A DNA stretch of 64,000 bases from Pseudoalteromonas rubra (GTDB lineage Bacteria > Pseudomonadota > Gammaproteobacteria > Enterobacterales > Alteromonadaceae), in contig NZ_CP013611.1 in NCBI RefSeq assembly GCF_001482385.1, forward strand, positions 3,355,501 to 3,419,500. Direction: 5' to 3'. The notes beneath the pieces were generated by a model. The model did not search any database. It had not been told where the DNA came from and worked only from the letters and a program-made list of their open reading frames with translations. Shown here in pieces: positions 55,792 to 64,000 of the stretch. The position numbers and the translations under genes are program-made. Position 1 is the stretch's first letter; each line of letters starts with the position of its first letter.

Positions 55792-56709
55792 ATGCGTACT
55801 GCATTGATCACTCACCCGCTTTGTCGTAAACATAAAATGATTGCGGATCATCCTGAATGTCCGGAGCGACTGGATGCCATTTCAGATCGAATTCTGGCGT
55901 CCGGATTAAATGTGGCCATTGAATATAAAACGGCACCAAAGGCGACACTGGAAGACATTGCGCGCGTGCACGACCAGGCGCATATTAGTCGGGTGTGTGA
56001 GGCATTGCCCGAGTCAGGCCTGGCTGAGCTGGACGGTGATACCTGGTTATGCCCCGATTCAATGAAAGCGATTGAGCGTGCGGTCGGGGCTGGTTTATTG
56101 GCCGTTGATGAAGTACTTGCGGGCAAGCTGGATGCGGCTTTTTGCGCGGTGCGTCCACCGGGGCATCATGCCAATCAACACAGCTCTTCGGGGTTTTGCG
56201 TATTCAATAACCTGGCTATTGCGGTGGCTTATGCCCAGCAACAAGGCGTGGAGCGAATCGCGGTGCTCGACATCGACGTACACCATGGCAACGGGACGCA
56301 GGATATAGTACGCGATGATCCCCGGGTACTGTTTTGTTCATTATTTCAATATCCTTTTTACCCTAATACAGCGATTGAAAACACGGATTCTATCTTGAAT
56401 TCCCCGCTACCAGCTGGCAGCGATGGGCGAGATTTTCGTGCACTGGTGGAACAGCAATGGTTACCCAAGTTGGCGGAATTTTCACCTCAGCTTATCTTCA
56501 TCAGCGCCGGGTTTGATGCGCACCTTGAGGACGATATGGGAGGGCTGAGCTTTGTGGAGCAAGATTATGTCTGGTTTACAGAGCAGGTGATTACCTTCGC
56601 CAGAGCACACTCATGCCTGGGTATCATTTCCTACCTCGAAGGTGGCTATGATCTGTCATCGCTGGGGCGCAGCGTTGAATGTCATGTCCGTGCGCTGGCC
56701 GAAGCCTGA
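55792..56709 (+). CDS. Histone-deacetylase-like amidohydrolase
   Basis: A 305-residue protein of the arginase/deacetylase superfamily. It has CRKHKMIADHPECPERL, the active-site histidines in RPPGHHAN, the zinc ligands in DIDVHHGNGTQ and the aspartate in ISAGFDAH, and a C-terminal LEGGYDLSSLG. Bacterial members remove acyl groups from acetylpolyamines or protein lysines. The start at 55792 is chosen by family N-termini; an upstream ATG at 55765 is possible. Confidence 0.93.
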   Translation: MRTALITHPLCRKHKMIADHPECPERLDAISDRILASGLNVAIEYKTAPKATLEDIARVHDQAHISRVCEALPESGLAELDGDTWLCPDSMKAIERAVGAGLLAVDEVLAGKLDAAFCAVRPPGHHANQHSSSGFCVFNNLAIAVAYAQQQGVERIAVLDIDVHHGNGTQDIVRDDPRVLFCSLFQYPFYPNTAIENTDSILNSPLPAGSDGRDFRALVEQQWLPKLAEFSPQLIFISAGFDAHLEDDMGGLSFVEQDYVWFTEQVITFARAHSCLGIISYLEGGYDLSSLGRSVECHVRALAEA

Positions 56710-56719
56710 GTTACCTCAA

Positions 56720-57013
56720 TCAATGGATATCTTCTAACAACTCGAAGGCCTCTTTGACACTGCACTGGTTGAGTTTAGACACGCAGCATTGGCCTTCCTG
56801 CACTAAGGTTTGTTGCACTAATCGGGTGAGTTCATCGGCCGATAGGGCAGGCACCTGCTGCCCCGAACGAGTCAAATACTGGCCATCAGAATAGATACAG
56901 ATCCCCTCGTCAGCGCCTGCATAATGGCACATTTCGGTCAATTCAGCCTCATTGCTGACATAAGCGAGACTTTGGTCTAACCATAATAGGAACGGGTAAG
57001 ACTTTATTGTCAT
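56720..57013 (-). CDS. Small cytoplasmic protein, DUF4144-like
   Basis: A 97-residue acidic protein starting MTIKSYPFLLWLDQS. It resembles small DUF4144-type proteins of related marine bacteria, but this was judged by memory alone and is tentative. It has three cysteines in QEGQCCVSKLNQCSV. It is convergent with the deacetylase-like gene and divergent from the large CBS protein. Confidence 0.6.
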   Translation of the reverse strand: MTIKSYPFLLWLDQSLAYVSNEAELTEMCHYAGADEGICIYSDGQYLTRSGQQVPALSADELTRLVQQTLVQEGQCCVSKLNQCSVKEAFELLEDIH

Positions 57014-57089
57014 TATTTGTTCTTGGTCAAGGTTGTTTAAATTGTCTTCATTATACTCGATTAGATTGGCTGAAAGCGAGGCTGTGCTT

Positions 57090-59642
57090 ATGATAGGCGA
57101 TACACGTCAACTGCAAATTAAAGATGTTTATTCTAATAACCTGCTGTGTTGTGACTACACAACGCGTTTATATGATGCGTTGAGTCTGATGCGCGAGCGG
57201 CGGGTCAGTTCGATATTTATTGAGCAGGACGGCAAGATCGTCGGGATTTGGACAGAGTCAGACTGTGTCAGTCTGGATTTCGAGCACAATGGCCTGGCAC
57301 AAACTGCCATAGGTAATATTATGAACTCACCGGTACATGATATTCTGATCAGTCAAACGTTGAGTGAAGCCACGATTAAGTTTCACCAATTGGGGATCCG
57401 TCACTTGTTAGTGAAAGACGCCCACAACCAGCCGCAGGGCGTGGTATCTCTGTCGGATATTGTGCGCAATCAGGGGTTAGACCACTACCTGCATTTTCGC
57501 CCCATAGAAGATCATTTCGAGTCACAGATCAGCACGCTGGATGCCCAAGCTTGTATTTCCGAGGCGATTCATGCGATGCGCCGGGACAAGACCACCGCAG
57601 TGCTGGTATATAATCAGGCATTGGCTGAGTATGGCATTATCACCCAACGGGATGTGGCCTATGTGATCCTGAATCAGGACTGGCGTATGCCCTGCTGGGA
57701 ATTGGCCAGCTATCCGATGGAATCCATGACCCCCAAAGACAGTCTGTTCGATGCTTACCGCTTGATGACGGCACGTTCAATTCGTCATCTGGTGATCCGC
57801 GAGCCCGGCTCACATGCAGTGATGGGTTTGCTGGCTTTGAAAAATGTCCTGACAGAAATAGAAACCGCTTACTGTAGCGAGCTGGAAAAGGTGCTGGCTC
57901 AGCGGGATCTGGCATTGCAAAAGTCAGAAAAAAACCTCTATTTGGCTAACCGCATCATCGATGCTTCGCTCGATGGCATTATGATCACCCGGGCCAATGG
58001 CGAAATCATCCAGATCAACCCTGCATTCAGTGCGTTGACGGGGTATCAGGATTATGAGGTGCTGGGCAAAAACCCCAACCTACTGAGTTCGGGCGTACAT
58101 GGTCAGGATTATTATGAAAGGATGTGGTCGGAACTGTCACATAAGGGCGTTTGGCAAGGGGAGATCTGCAATAAGCGAAAAAGTGGTGAAGTGTATGTTG
58201 AGTGGCTGACCATCATTGAGATCAATGAGCCCTACAGTGATGATGTGCTCTATGCTGCCATTTTCAGTGACATCACCGAACGTAAAAATGCGGAAGAGAA
58301 AATTGCCCGACTGGCGTATTTTGATGAACTCACAGGCTTGCCTAATCGCCGGCTATTTTACGACAGGTTGTCCATGGCGTTGGCCTCGGCGCAGCGAGAT
58401 AAGCACAAGCTCAGTGTGATGTTCATCGATCTCGATCGTTTTAAGGAGGTCAATGACACCTTAGGTCACAGTGCCGGGGATAAACTGCTCAGCCAGGTTA
58501 GCGAGCGGATAAAAGCCATCCTGAAGCCTGGAGACACACTGGCACGTCTTGGGGGAGATGAGTTTGTGGTGCTACTTACTGAAGTCGAGCATATGGAAGA
58601 TGTGGTAGGCTTTGCCGATCAGGTGCTCAGTGAGCTTAGTGTGCCCTTTGCACTGGGTGAGCTAAATGTGGCGGCGACTGCATCACTGGGGGCTGCAATC
58701 TACCCTGAGGATGGCCTGGACAGTGAGAGTCTGCTTAAGCATGCCGATGTGGCCATGTATCGCTCTAAAGAGTTAGGGCGCAATTCTTTCCAGCTGTACA
58801 AAGCATCGATGAATGCGCGTTCGCTTGAACGCTTGTCTATGTTGAGTCGCTTTCAAAGTGCCCTCGAAGGCGGCGAGTTTGAACTCCATTATCAGCCATT
58901 ACGTTGTCTGACGAGCGGTCGGATTATGAGTGTAGAGTGTTTGTTGCGCTGGCAAGACCCAAATTTGGGCACCATCTCGCCAGCCCAATTTATTCCGCTG
59001 GCGGAAGAATTAGGTTTGATTGTTAAGTTGGATCAGTGGGTGATCAACGAAGCCTGTCGACAAATGGCTCTCTGGTTGAGAGAAGGGCTGGATATGCGTC
59101 GTATCGCGATCAATATCTCTGCCAGTCACCTTAGTCAGGGAGATCTGGTGATGACCGTGGCCAAAGCGCTGGAACAGCATAATCTGGATGGTCGTTATGT
59201 CGAGCTGGAGCTGACCGAGACCAGCTTTGTCAGCAATTTGCATGATGCCAAGGTCATGCTGAACAAACTAAAAAATCTGGGGGTCTCGATTGCGCTTGAT
59301 GATTTCGGGACTGGGTATTCGGCGCTGAGTTATCTGACTAAGCTGCCCATCGACATACTGAAAATCGATGCCAGTTTTATCGCCAAAATACCGGATGAAT
59401 ATGGCAACAGTGAGATTGTAACGGCGATTGTCGCGATGGCCAAAGCGCTGAATTTACATGTGGTGGCAGAAGGGGTTGAAAAATCCGTACAGCAGAAGTT
59501 TTTGCAAAAGCTGGGGTGTCACACGATGCAGGGATATCACTATTGTCGGCCACTGCCTCAGTCAGACTGGCTGAACTTTTACCGTTCAGAGCGGGGGGTG
59601 AGTGAGCTCGCTCCCCCACAACGACGGGTAAGCGGCCGTTAA
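57090..59642 (+). CDS. CBS-PAS-GGDEF-EAL cyclic-di-GMP enzyme
   Basis: An 850-residue cytoplasmic protein. The ATG at 57090 with GCGAGG upstream is preferred to the TTG at 57033. Two pairs of CBS domains occupy roughly 5-260, a PAS domain about 280-400 (GIMITRANGEIIQINPAFSA), GGDEF about 405-565 with LARLGGDEF intact, and EAL about 580-835. The EAL signature reads VECLLRW, keeping the catalytic glutamate, with DDFGTGYSALS and AEGVEKS present. CBS domains may let adenylate nucleotides control c-di-GMP turnover (inference). It is a single gene. Confidence 0.93.
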   Translation: MIGDTRQLQIKDVYSNNLLCCDYTTRLYDALSLMRERRVSSIFIEQDGKIVGIWTESDCVSLDFEHNGLAQTAIGNIMNSPVHDILISQTLSEATIKFHQLGIRHLLVKDAHNQPQGVVSLSDIVRNQGLDHYLHFRPIEDHFESQISTLDAQACISEAIHAMRRDKTTAVLVYNQALAEYGIITQRDVAYVILNQDWRMPCWELASYPMESMTPKDSLFDAYRLMTARSIRHLVIREPGSHAVMGLLALKNVLTEIETAYCSELEKVLAQRDLALQKSEKNLYLANRIIDASLDGIMITRANGEIIQINPAFSALTGYQDYEVLGKNPNLLSSGVHGQDYYERMWSELSHKGVWQGEICNKRKSGEVYVEWLTIIEINEPYSDDVLYAAIFSDITERKNAEEKIARLAYFDELTGLPNRRLFYDRLSMALASAQRDKHKLSVMFIDLDRFKEVNDTLGHSAGDKLLSQVSERIKAILKPGDTLARLGGDEFVVLLTEVEHMEDVVGFADQVLSELSVPFALGELNVAATASLGAAIYPEDGLDSESLLKHADVAMYRSKELGRNSFQLYKASMNARSLERLSMLSRFQSALEGGEFELHYQPLRCLTSGRIMSVECLLRWQDPNLGTISPAQFIPLAEELGLIVKLDQWVINEACRQMALWLREGLDMRRIAINISASHLSQGDLVMTVAKALEQHNLDGRYVELELTETSFVSNLHDAKVMLNKLKNLGVSIALDDFGTGYSALSYLTKLPIDILKIDASFIAKIPDEYGNSEIVTAIVAMAKALNLHVVAEGVEKSVQQKFLQKLGCHTMQGYHYCRPLPQSDWLNFYRSERGVSELAPPQRRVSGR

Positions 59643-59657
59643 CTGGCCGCGTATGAA

Positions 59658-60485
59658 CTAGTCCAGACCCACCGAAACTTCGTATGAGGTGAACTTACGG
59701 ATATTGATCACACCCGTGTCAAAGATCAGGTACTGGCCTTTAATGCCTTGCAGTATGCCACTGACAACGGGTTCTTTATCAAAGTTAAAAGAACTGATCT
59801 TGCTCGGGTAGTCGGTTACCGGGAAGTTCAGGTCCACCACGTCTTCATCGAGACGCTCAATTGCTGTGGCGCCAAACAGTTCAGCCAGCTCGTCTAGCTT
59901 AGCCTGGATCTGTGGGATCAGTTCTACTGCGGATGCTTTAAGGTCCAGTTCTGGATTAACGCCTTTGAGCATATTGCGCCAGTTGGTTTTATCAGCAATA
60001 AATTCCGCGAGAGCTACTTCCACCAGGCCCGATTGCAACCGGGTCTGCACTTTGAAGATGGGGACTGCCTGCGTGGCGCCTTGATCTATCCAGCGTGTCG
60101 GGATTTGGGTATGACGGGTGATCCCAACCTTCAGGCCAGAGGTATTTGCCAGGTACACATAGTGCGGGATCATACAGTGTGTTTCGCCCCACTCTGGCTC
60201 ACGACAAGTGCCTTGATCATAGTGGCAGGTTTCGGGCTTCATGATACACATGTCGCAACTCGCTAGTTTTTTCATACACACAAAACAGTGGCCCTGAGAG
60301 TAACTCTTCTTGGTTTTCTTACCACAATTACAGCAGAAAATGTTGCCACTAAATGTGAGCGTCAGACGCTTGCCAATCAGCTCGTTCAATGGCAACAGAT
60401 CGTCGCCCACAGGCAGCTGATAGTTTATGGTTGGTGCCGATGCACAATTCAATTGTGCCTGCATCTTACGTAGAGTACCTTGCAT
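59658..60485 (-). CDS. DUF2797 protein with a zinc-ribbon and GIY-YIG-like segment
   Basis: A 275-residue protein of the DUF2797 family. The start at 60485 follows AGGGG; an upstream ATG at 60527 is rejected. Cysteine pairs FCCNCGKK and HCFVCMKKL, then SCDMCIMKPETC and THC, look like zinc sites. YVYLANTSGLKVGITR resembles the start of a GIY-YIG nuclease fold. The biochemical role of the family is not established. Confidence 0.8.
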   Translation of the reverse strand: MQGTLRKMQAQLNCASAPTINYQLPVGDDLLPLNELIGKRLTLTFSGNIFCCNCGKKTKKSYSQGHCFVCMKKLASCDMCIMKPETCHYDQGTCREPEWGETHCMIPHYVYLANTSGLKVGITRHTQIPTRWIDQGATQAVPIFKVQTRLQSGLVEVALAEFIADKTNWRNMLKGVNPELDLKASAVELIPQIQAKLDELAELFGATAIERLDEDVVDLNFPVTDYPSKISSFNFDKEPVVSGILQGIKGQYLIFDTGVINIRKFTSYEVSVGLD

Positions 60486-60560
60486 CTTTACGCCCCTAAA
60501 GATGGTTGAAATAGGCGATCCTAGCAAAGCGTGACACAGAGGTGAAGAAAGAGGGAGAAA

Positions 60561-60590
60561 TAAAAAACCGGGTCAGAGACCCGGCTTTGC
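60561..60590 (-). terminator. Terminator of purD
   Basis: On the minus strand CCGGGTC, loop TCT, GACCCGG is followed by six T. It lies just past the purD stop. Confidence 0.9.
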
Positions 60591-60600
60591 GTTATGTATT

Positions 60601-61884
60601 TTACTGCTCGCGTGCAATGGCACGATAGGCGATGTCGGTACGGTATTCAACACCGTCCCAGCTAATCTCCTGTACCAGTGCATACGCGCGCTTTTGTGCT
60701 TCTGTGACGGTGTGGCCTAGTGCAGTAGCACACAGGACACGACCACCAGCTGTCACGACGGCGTCACCATCTTGCTTAGTGCCCGCATGGAAGACTTTTT
60801 CACCTTCCGGATAGGTAACACGTAAACCAGAGATAGCATCTCCTTTCGGGTAGCTGGCTGGATAGCCCTTGGCTGCCAGAACGACACCCACAGCGGCGCG
60901 AGGATCAAACTGAATTTCAGTCTGGTCCAACTCTTGTCGGTTAGCTGCTTCAATCAGGGTAACCAGATCAGATTGCAGACGCAGCATGATAGGTTGCGTT
61001 TCCGGATCGCCAAAGCGACAGTTGTATTCGATCACTTTTGGCGTACCATCAGCCGCAATCATCAGACCTGCATACAAGAAGCCCGTGTAAGGATAGCCTT
61101 CTGCCGCCATGCCCTCAACGGTAGGTGTGATCACCTCATCCATGATGCGCTGGTGGATCTCTGCAGTTACAACCGGAGCAGGAGAGTATGCGCCCATGCC
61201 GCCCGTGTTAGGACCTTCATCGCCATTATAAGCGCGCTTGTGGTCCTGACTGGTGGCGAATGGCAAAACGTTCTTACCATCAACCATCACGATGAATGAG
61301 GCTTCCTCACCTTCGAGGAACTCCTCGATCACAACGCGGCTACCAGCGTCACCAAAGGCATTGCCCGCCAGCATATCGCGAATGGCGTCTTCAGCTTCAG
61401 CTTCAGTCATTGCCACGATCACGCCTTTACCGGCAGCCAGGCCATCTGCTTTTACAACGATTGGTGCGCCTTGTGCTTTCACATAAGCCAAAGCAGGCTC
61501 AATTTCTTCAAAGGTCTGATAAGCTGCCGTTGGGATCTGATGGCGAGCTAAAAAGTCCTTAGTGAATGACTTAGAGCCTTCTAATTGAGCAGCTCCCTGA
61601 GTTGGGCCAAAAATAGCCAGACCCGCTTCTCGGAAGCGGTCAACGACGCCGATCACCAGTGGTGCTTCGGGGCCAACAATTGTGAGTTCAACTTTGTTGT
61701 CCTGGGCAAAAGCCAACAGGGCATCGATGTCCTCAACACCAATGGCCACATTTTGCAGTTTTGGCTCAAGGGCCGTGCCTGCGTTGCCTGGGGCAACAAA
61801 TACAGTTTTTACAGATGGGTTTTGTGCAGCCTTGAACGCCAGAGCGTGTTCACGGCCGCCGCTGCCAATGACAAGTATATTCAT
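60601..61884 (-). CDS. purD: Phosphoribosylamine-glycine ligase
   Basis: PurD makes glycinamide ribonucleotide in the second step of purine synthesis. The 427-residue protein has the usual length, the N-terminal MNILVIGSGGREHALAFK, and ATP-grasp motifs such as VVKADGLAAGKGVIVA, DHKRAYNGDEGPNTGGMGAY and EYNCRFGDPETQ. It is downstream of purH with a methyltransferase gene inserted between. Confidence 0.98.
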   Translation of the reverse strand: MNILVIGSGGREHALAFKAAQNPSVKTVFVAPGNAGTALEPKLQNVAIGVEDIDALLAFAQDNKVELTIVGPEAPLVIGVVDRFREAGLAIFGPTQGAAQLEGSKSFTKDFLARHQIPTAAYQTFEEIEPALAYVKAQGAPIVVKADGLAAGKGVIVAMTEAEAEDAIRDMLAGNAFGDAGSRVVIEEFLEGEEASFIVMVDGKNVLPFATSQDHKRAYNGDEGPNTGGMGAYSPAPVVTAEIHQRIMDEVITPTVEGMAAEGYPYTGFLYAGLMIAADGTPKVIEYNCRFGDPETQPIMLRLQSDLVTLIEAANRQELDQTEIQFDPRAAVGVVLAAKGYPASYPKGDAISGLRVTYPEGEKVFHAGTKQDGDAVVTAGGRVLCATALGHTVTEAQKRAYALVQEISWDGVEYRTDIAYRAIAREQ

Positions 61885-61899
61885 GGCAATTGATTCCTA

Positions 61900-62724
61900 T
61901 TAAAGCTTTTTGAATTTCAGGGTCATTCGATCGCTTTCCCCGATGGCCTTGTATTGCTCGGCCTTTTCATCACCCAAAGCTAAACGTGGTGGTAAAGTCC
62001 ACACACCTTTCGGGTGGTTGGCGCTGTCCAACGGGTTGGCGTTGATTTCACTGCTTGCAACTAATTCGAATCCAGCTTGTTTAGCCAGGTTGATGACATA
62101 GTTTTGCTTCATATAACCAGAACGCTTCTGGTCTTCATCATCACGATGCTCAGGTAAACGGTGCGCAACAACGCCCAAAGTGCCACCTGGTTTCAGCGCT
62201 TTATTGAAAGCCTGAAAAGCAGCCAGCACACCTTCGTCACCCTGACGCATGTACCAGTTATGGACGCTACGGAAGATCAGTACCATGTCAGCGCTACCAG
62301 CAGGGGCAATATCAACGTGTGTGCCTGGTGCAAATTCGGTGATTTTGACTTCACTAAAGCGCGCATCTTCAGCGACTTTTTTCTTGAAGCCGTCCAGAGA
62401 ACGTTTGAAGTAACCTTCACTGTTTTCCGGGAAGTGTGCTGCGTAGTAAGTCCCCTGGCCCTTAACAACCGGTGCCAGAATTTCACTGTACCAGCCACCA
62501 CCAGGGGCAATTTCAACAACGGTCATATTTGGCTGAAGACCAAAAAATGCCAGCGTTTGCTCCGGGTGACGATACTGATCGCGTGCACGGTTATCAGCCT
62601 TACGTTCTGCGCTCGCCACTGCTGAGCTAAGCTCGCTGGACGCACCGCTTTCAGTGGTGCTGTTACAGCCACTCAGGGCGGTCAAAATACCTGCTGCGAT
62701 GATAGATTTAATGGCAAATTTCAT
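61900..62724 (-). CDS. Lipoprotein SAM-dependent methyltransferase
   Basis: A 274-residue protein that combines a lipoprotein signal with a class I methyltransferase fold. The start at 62724 follows AAGGA. Residues 1-20 (MKFAIKSIIAAGILTALSGC) give lipobox LSGC. The SAM-binding glycine motif is VVEIAPGGGWYSEIL, followed by VLIFRSVHNWYM and KPGGTLGVVAHRLPEH. The family includes predicted periplasmic methyltransferases, which is odd because SAM is made in the cytoplasm. It sits between purH and purD on the same strand; the substrate is unknown. Confidence 0.85.
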   Translation of the reverse strand: MKFAIKSIIAAGILTALSGCNSTTESGASSELSSAVASAERKADNRARDQYRHPEQTLAFFGLQPNMTVVEIAPGGGWYSEILAPVVKGQGTYYAAHFPENSEGYFKRSLDGFKKKVAEDARFSEVKITEFAPGTHVDIAPAGSADMVLIFRSVHNWYMRQGDEGVLAAFQAFNKALKPGGTLGVVAHRLPEHRDDEDQKRSGYMKQNYVINLAKQAGFELVASSEINANPLDSANHPKGVWTLPPRLALGDEKAEQYKAIGESDRMTLKFKKL

Positions 62725-62790
62725 AGTCAGTTCCTTCACTGTCATTATTGTGATTGTCTTTTACTCACAATACTGGAAATTAGCGCAAAC

Positions 62791-62820
62791 AAAAAGCGCG
62801 AAACGGTGAAGGTTTCGCGC
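62791..62820 (-). terminator. Terminator of purH
   Basis: On the minus strand GAGCGCGAAACC ... GGTTTCGCGC-type complementarity (GCGCGAAAC at 62796-62804 against GTTTCGCGC) with a T-rich tail ends purH. The methyltransferase is therefore probably expressed from its own promoter or by read-through. Confidence 0.8.
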
Positions 62821-62827
62821 TCATCGA

Positions 62828-64000
62828 TTAGTGACGGAAATGACGCATGCCAGTGAAGACCATGGCCATGCCTGCTTCGTCGGCTGCGGCAATGACTTCT
62901 TCATCGCGCATCGAGCCGCCTGGCTGGATCACCGCAGTGATACCAGCTTCCGCTGCGGCATCGATACCGTCGCGGAACGGGAAAAAGGCATCAGAGGCCA
63001 TAACAGACCCTTTGACTTCCAGGTTTTCATCAGCGGCTTTGATACCGGCGATCTTTGCAGAGTAAACACGGCTCATCTGGCCGGCACCCACACCTATGGT
63101 CATGCCATCGCGTGCATAAACGATTGCATTCGACTTAACGAATTTAGCCACTTTCCAGCAGAACATCAGATCTTTGAGCTCTTGCTCGGTGGGCTGGCGC
63201 TTAGACACGACTTTCAAATCGCTCGCCTGAACCATACCCTGGTCGCGGTCCTGAATTAGGACGCCACCATTGACACGCTTAATGTCAACGCCGGTTGTTG
63301 CCGTTTGCCATTCACCACATTCCAGCAAACGGACGTTCTTCTTCGCTGCCACAATTTGTGCCGCAGCGTCAGAGATTTTAGGGGCAATGATCACTTCAAC
63401 GAACTGACGTGCAATGATGGCTTCAGCCGTGTCGGCATCCAGCTCACGGTTGAAAGCAATGATGCCGCCAAATGCAGACGTCGGATCGGTTTTGAAGGCA
63501 CGGTCATAGGCGCTCAGGATGTCTTTATCTTCTGCCACACCACATGGGTTCGCATGCTTGACGATCACACAGGCAGGTTCTGAGAAGCTCTTCACACACT
63601 CAAGGGCCGCATCGGTATCCGCGATGTTGTTGTAAGACAGTGCTTTACCCTGAATTTGTTTTGCCGTCGCCACTGACGCTTCTTCAATGTCGTTTTCAAC
63701 GTAGAAGGCTGCGTCCTGATGCGAGTTTTCACCGTAGCGCATATCTTGCTTCTTAGTGAACTGCATATTGATGGTGCGCGGGAACTTAGTGTCTTCGGCA
63801 GCCTCTTCGGTATAGTCCGGGACCATTTTACCGAAGTAGTTCGCGATCATGCCATCATACTGCGCTGTGTGCTCATAAGCTGCAATCGCTAGATCAAAGC
63901 GCGTCTTGTACTCAGTTGAGCCATTATTCGTTTTCATCTCGTTGATAACGCGGTCATAGTCAGCTGCATTCACAACAATGGTCACATCTTTGTGGTTCTT
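62828..64000 (-). CDS. purH: Bifunctional purine biosynthesis protein PurH (5' end off the window)
   Basis: The C-terminal AICAR transformylase part of PurH. The frame is open through the right edge, so the N-terminal IMP cyclohydrolase region (about the first 140 residues) and the start lie outside; the Met at 63985 is internal. Visible motifs include [55 protein letters not shown] and the C-terminal GMRHFRH. It catalyses the last two steps of IMP synthesis. Confidence 0.97.
   Translation of the reverse strand, partial: KNHKDVTIVVNAADYDRVINEMKTNNGSTEYKTRFDLAIAAYEHTAQYDGMIANYFGKMVPDYTEEAAEDTKFPRTINMQFTKKQDMRYGENSHQDAAFYVENDIEEASVATAKQIQGKALSYNNIADTDAALECVKSFSEPACVIVKHANPCGVAEDKDILSAYDRAFKTDPTSAFGGIIAFNRELDADTAEAIIARQFVEVIIAPKISDAAAQIVAAKKNVRLLECGEWQTATTGVDIKRVNGGVLIQDRDQGMVQASDLKVVSKRQPTEQELKDLMFCWKVAKFVKSNAIVYARDGMTIGVGAGQMSRVYSAKIAGIKAADENLEVKGSVMASDAFFPFRDGIDAAAEAGITAVIQPGGSMRDEEVIAAADEAGMAMVFTGMRHFRH

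Overview
The window looks like chromosomal DNA of a marine gammaproteobacterium of the Alteromonadales, most likely Pseudoalteromonas. That rests on gene content and order (an oversized PstC/PstA pair, a queA-tgt-yajC-secDF cluster, several c-di-GMP enzymes, purH/purD) and on moderate GC. It is an inference, not a database match. No rRNA, tRNA or CRISPR array was recognised.

Layout. (1) 1-12.6 kb is a phosphate region: ppk1 (minus, running off the left edge), gcvR, then pstC-pstA-pstB-phoU, a 50-codon double-glycine peptide gene, a DUF47/PhoU-like gene with a PiT phosphate transporter, and an OxyR-like LysR regulator that lacks the peroxidatic cysteine. Pho boxes with the same geometry precede both pstC and ppk1. 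(2) 12.66-35.81 kb is an accessory island bounded by about 191-bp direct repeats, each a copy of the 3' end of the GGDEF-EAL gene at 35628-38138. Inside are a secreted accessory protein, a 4129-residue SpvB/VCBS/RHS toxin gene with its toxin tip and a putative immunity lipoprotein, then two further rhs tip-immunity cassettes, an IS200/REP-associated (RAYT-type) transposase, and an orphan pair of small genes that may be leftover immunity genes. The first orphan cassette repeats 1.4 kb of the main gene without a visible mismatch, so recombination could swap the toxin tip. (3) 38.4-44.0 kb is the housekeeping cluster queA, tgt, yajC, secD, secF. (4) 44.0-60.5 kb holds signalling and mixed metabolic genes: a lipoprotein, an EAL-CBS-GGDEF protein, a solute-binding-like protein, two paralogous membrane proteins, a chemotaxis receptor, RsuA, a CHMI-like isomerase, a LysE exporter, a gamma-glutamylcyclotransferase-like protein, a serine hydrolase, a histone-deacetylase-like protein, a CBS-PAS-GGDEF-EAL protein and a DUF2797 protein. 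(5) 60.6-64.0 kb is purD, a lipoprotein methyltransferase and purH (running off the right edge), all on the minus strand.

How parts work together. The Pst importer, PhoU, the PiT system and polyphosphate kinase form a phosphate uptake and storage module. The island looks like a polymorphic toxin locus: one expressed full-length delivery gene carries the current tip, and two promoterless-looking cassettes (a HExxH metallopeptidase-like tip with a periplasmic-type immunity protein, and a PD-(D/E)XK nuclease-like tip with a cytoplasmic-type immunity protein) stand downstream as replacements. Near-identical 67-bp palindromic elements mark the upstream edge of both cassettes, a repeated terminator closes both, and the transposase is bracketed by inverted ends of the same family. 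This suggests, but does not prove, that transposase-related repeats helped assemble the array.
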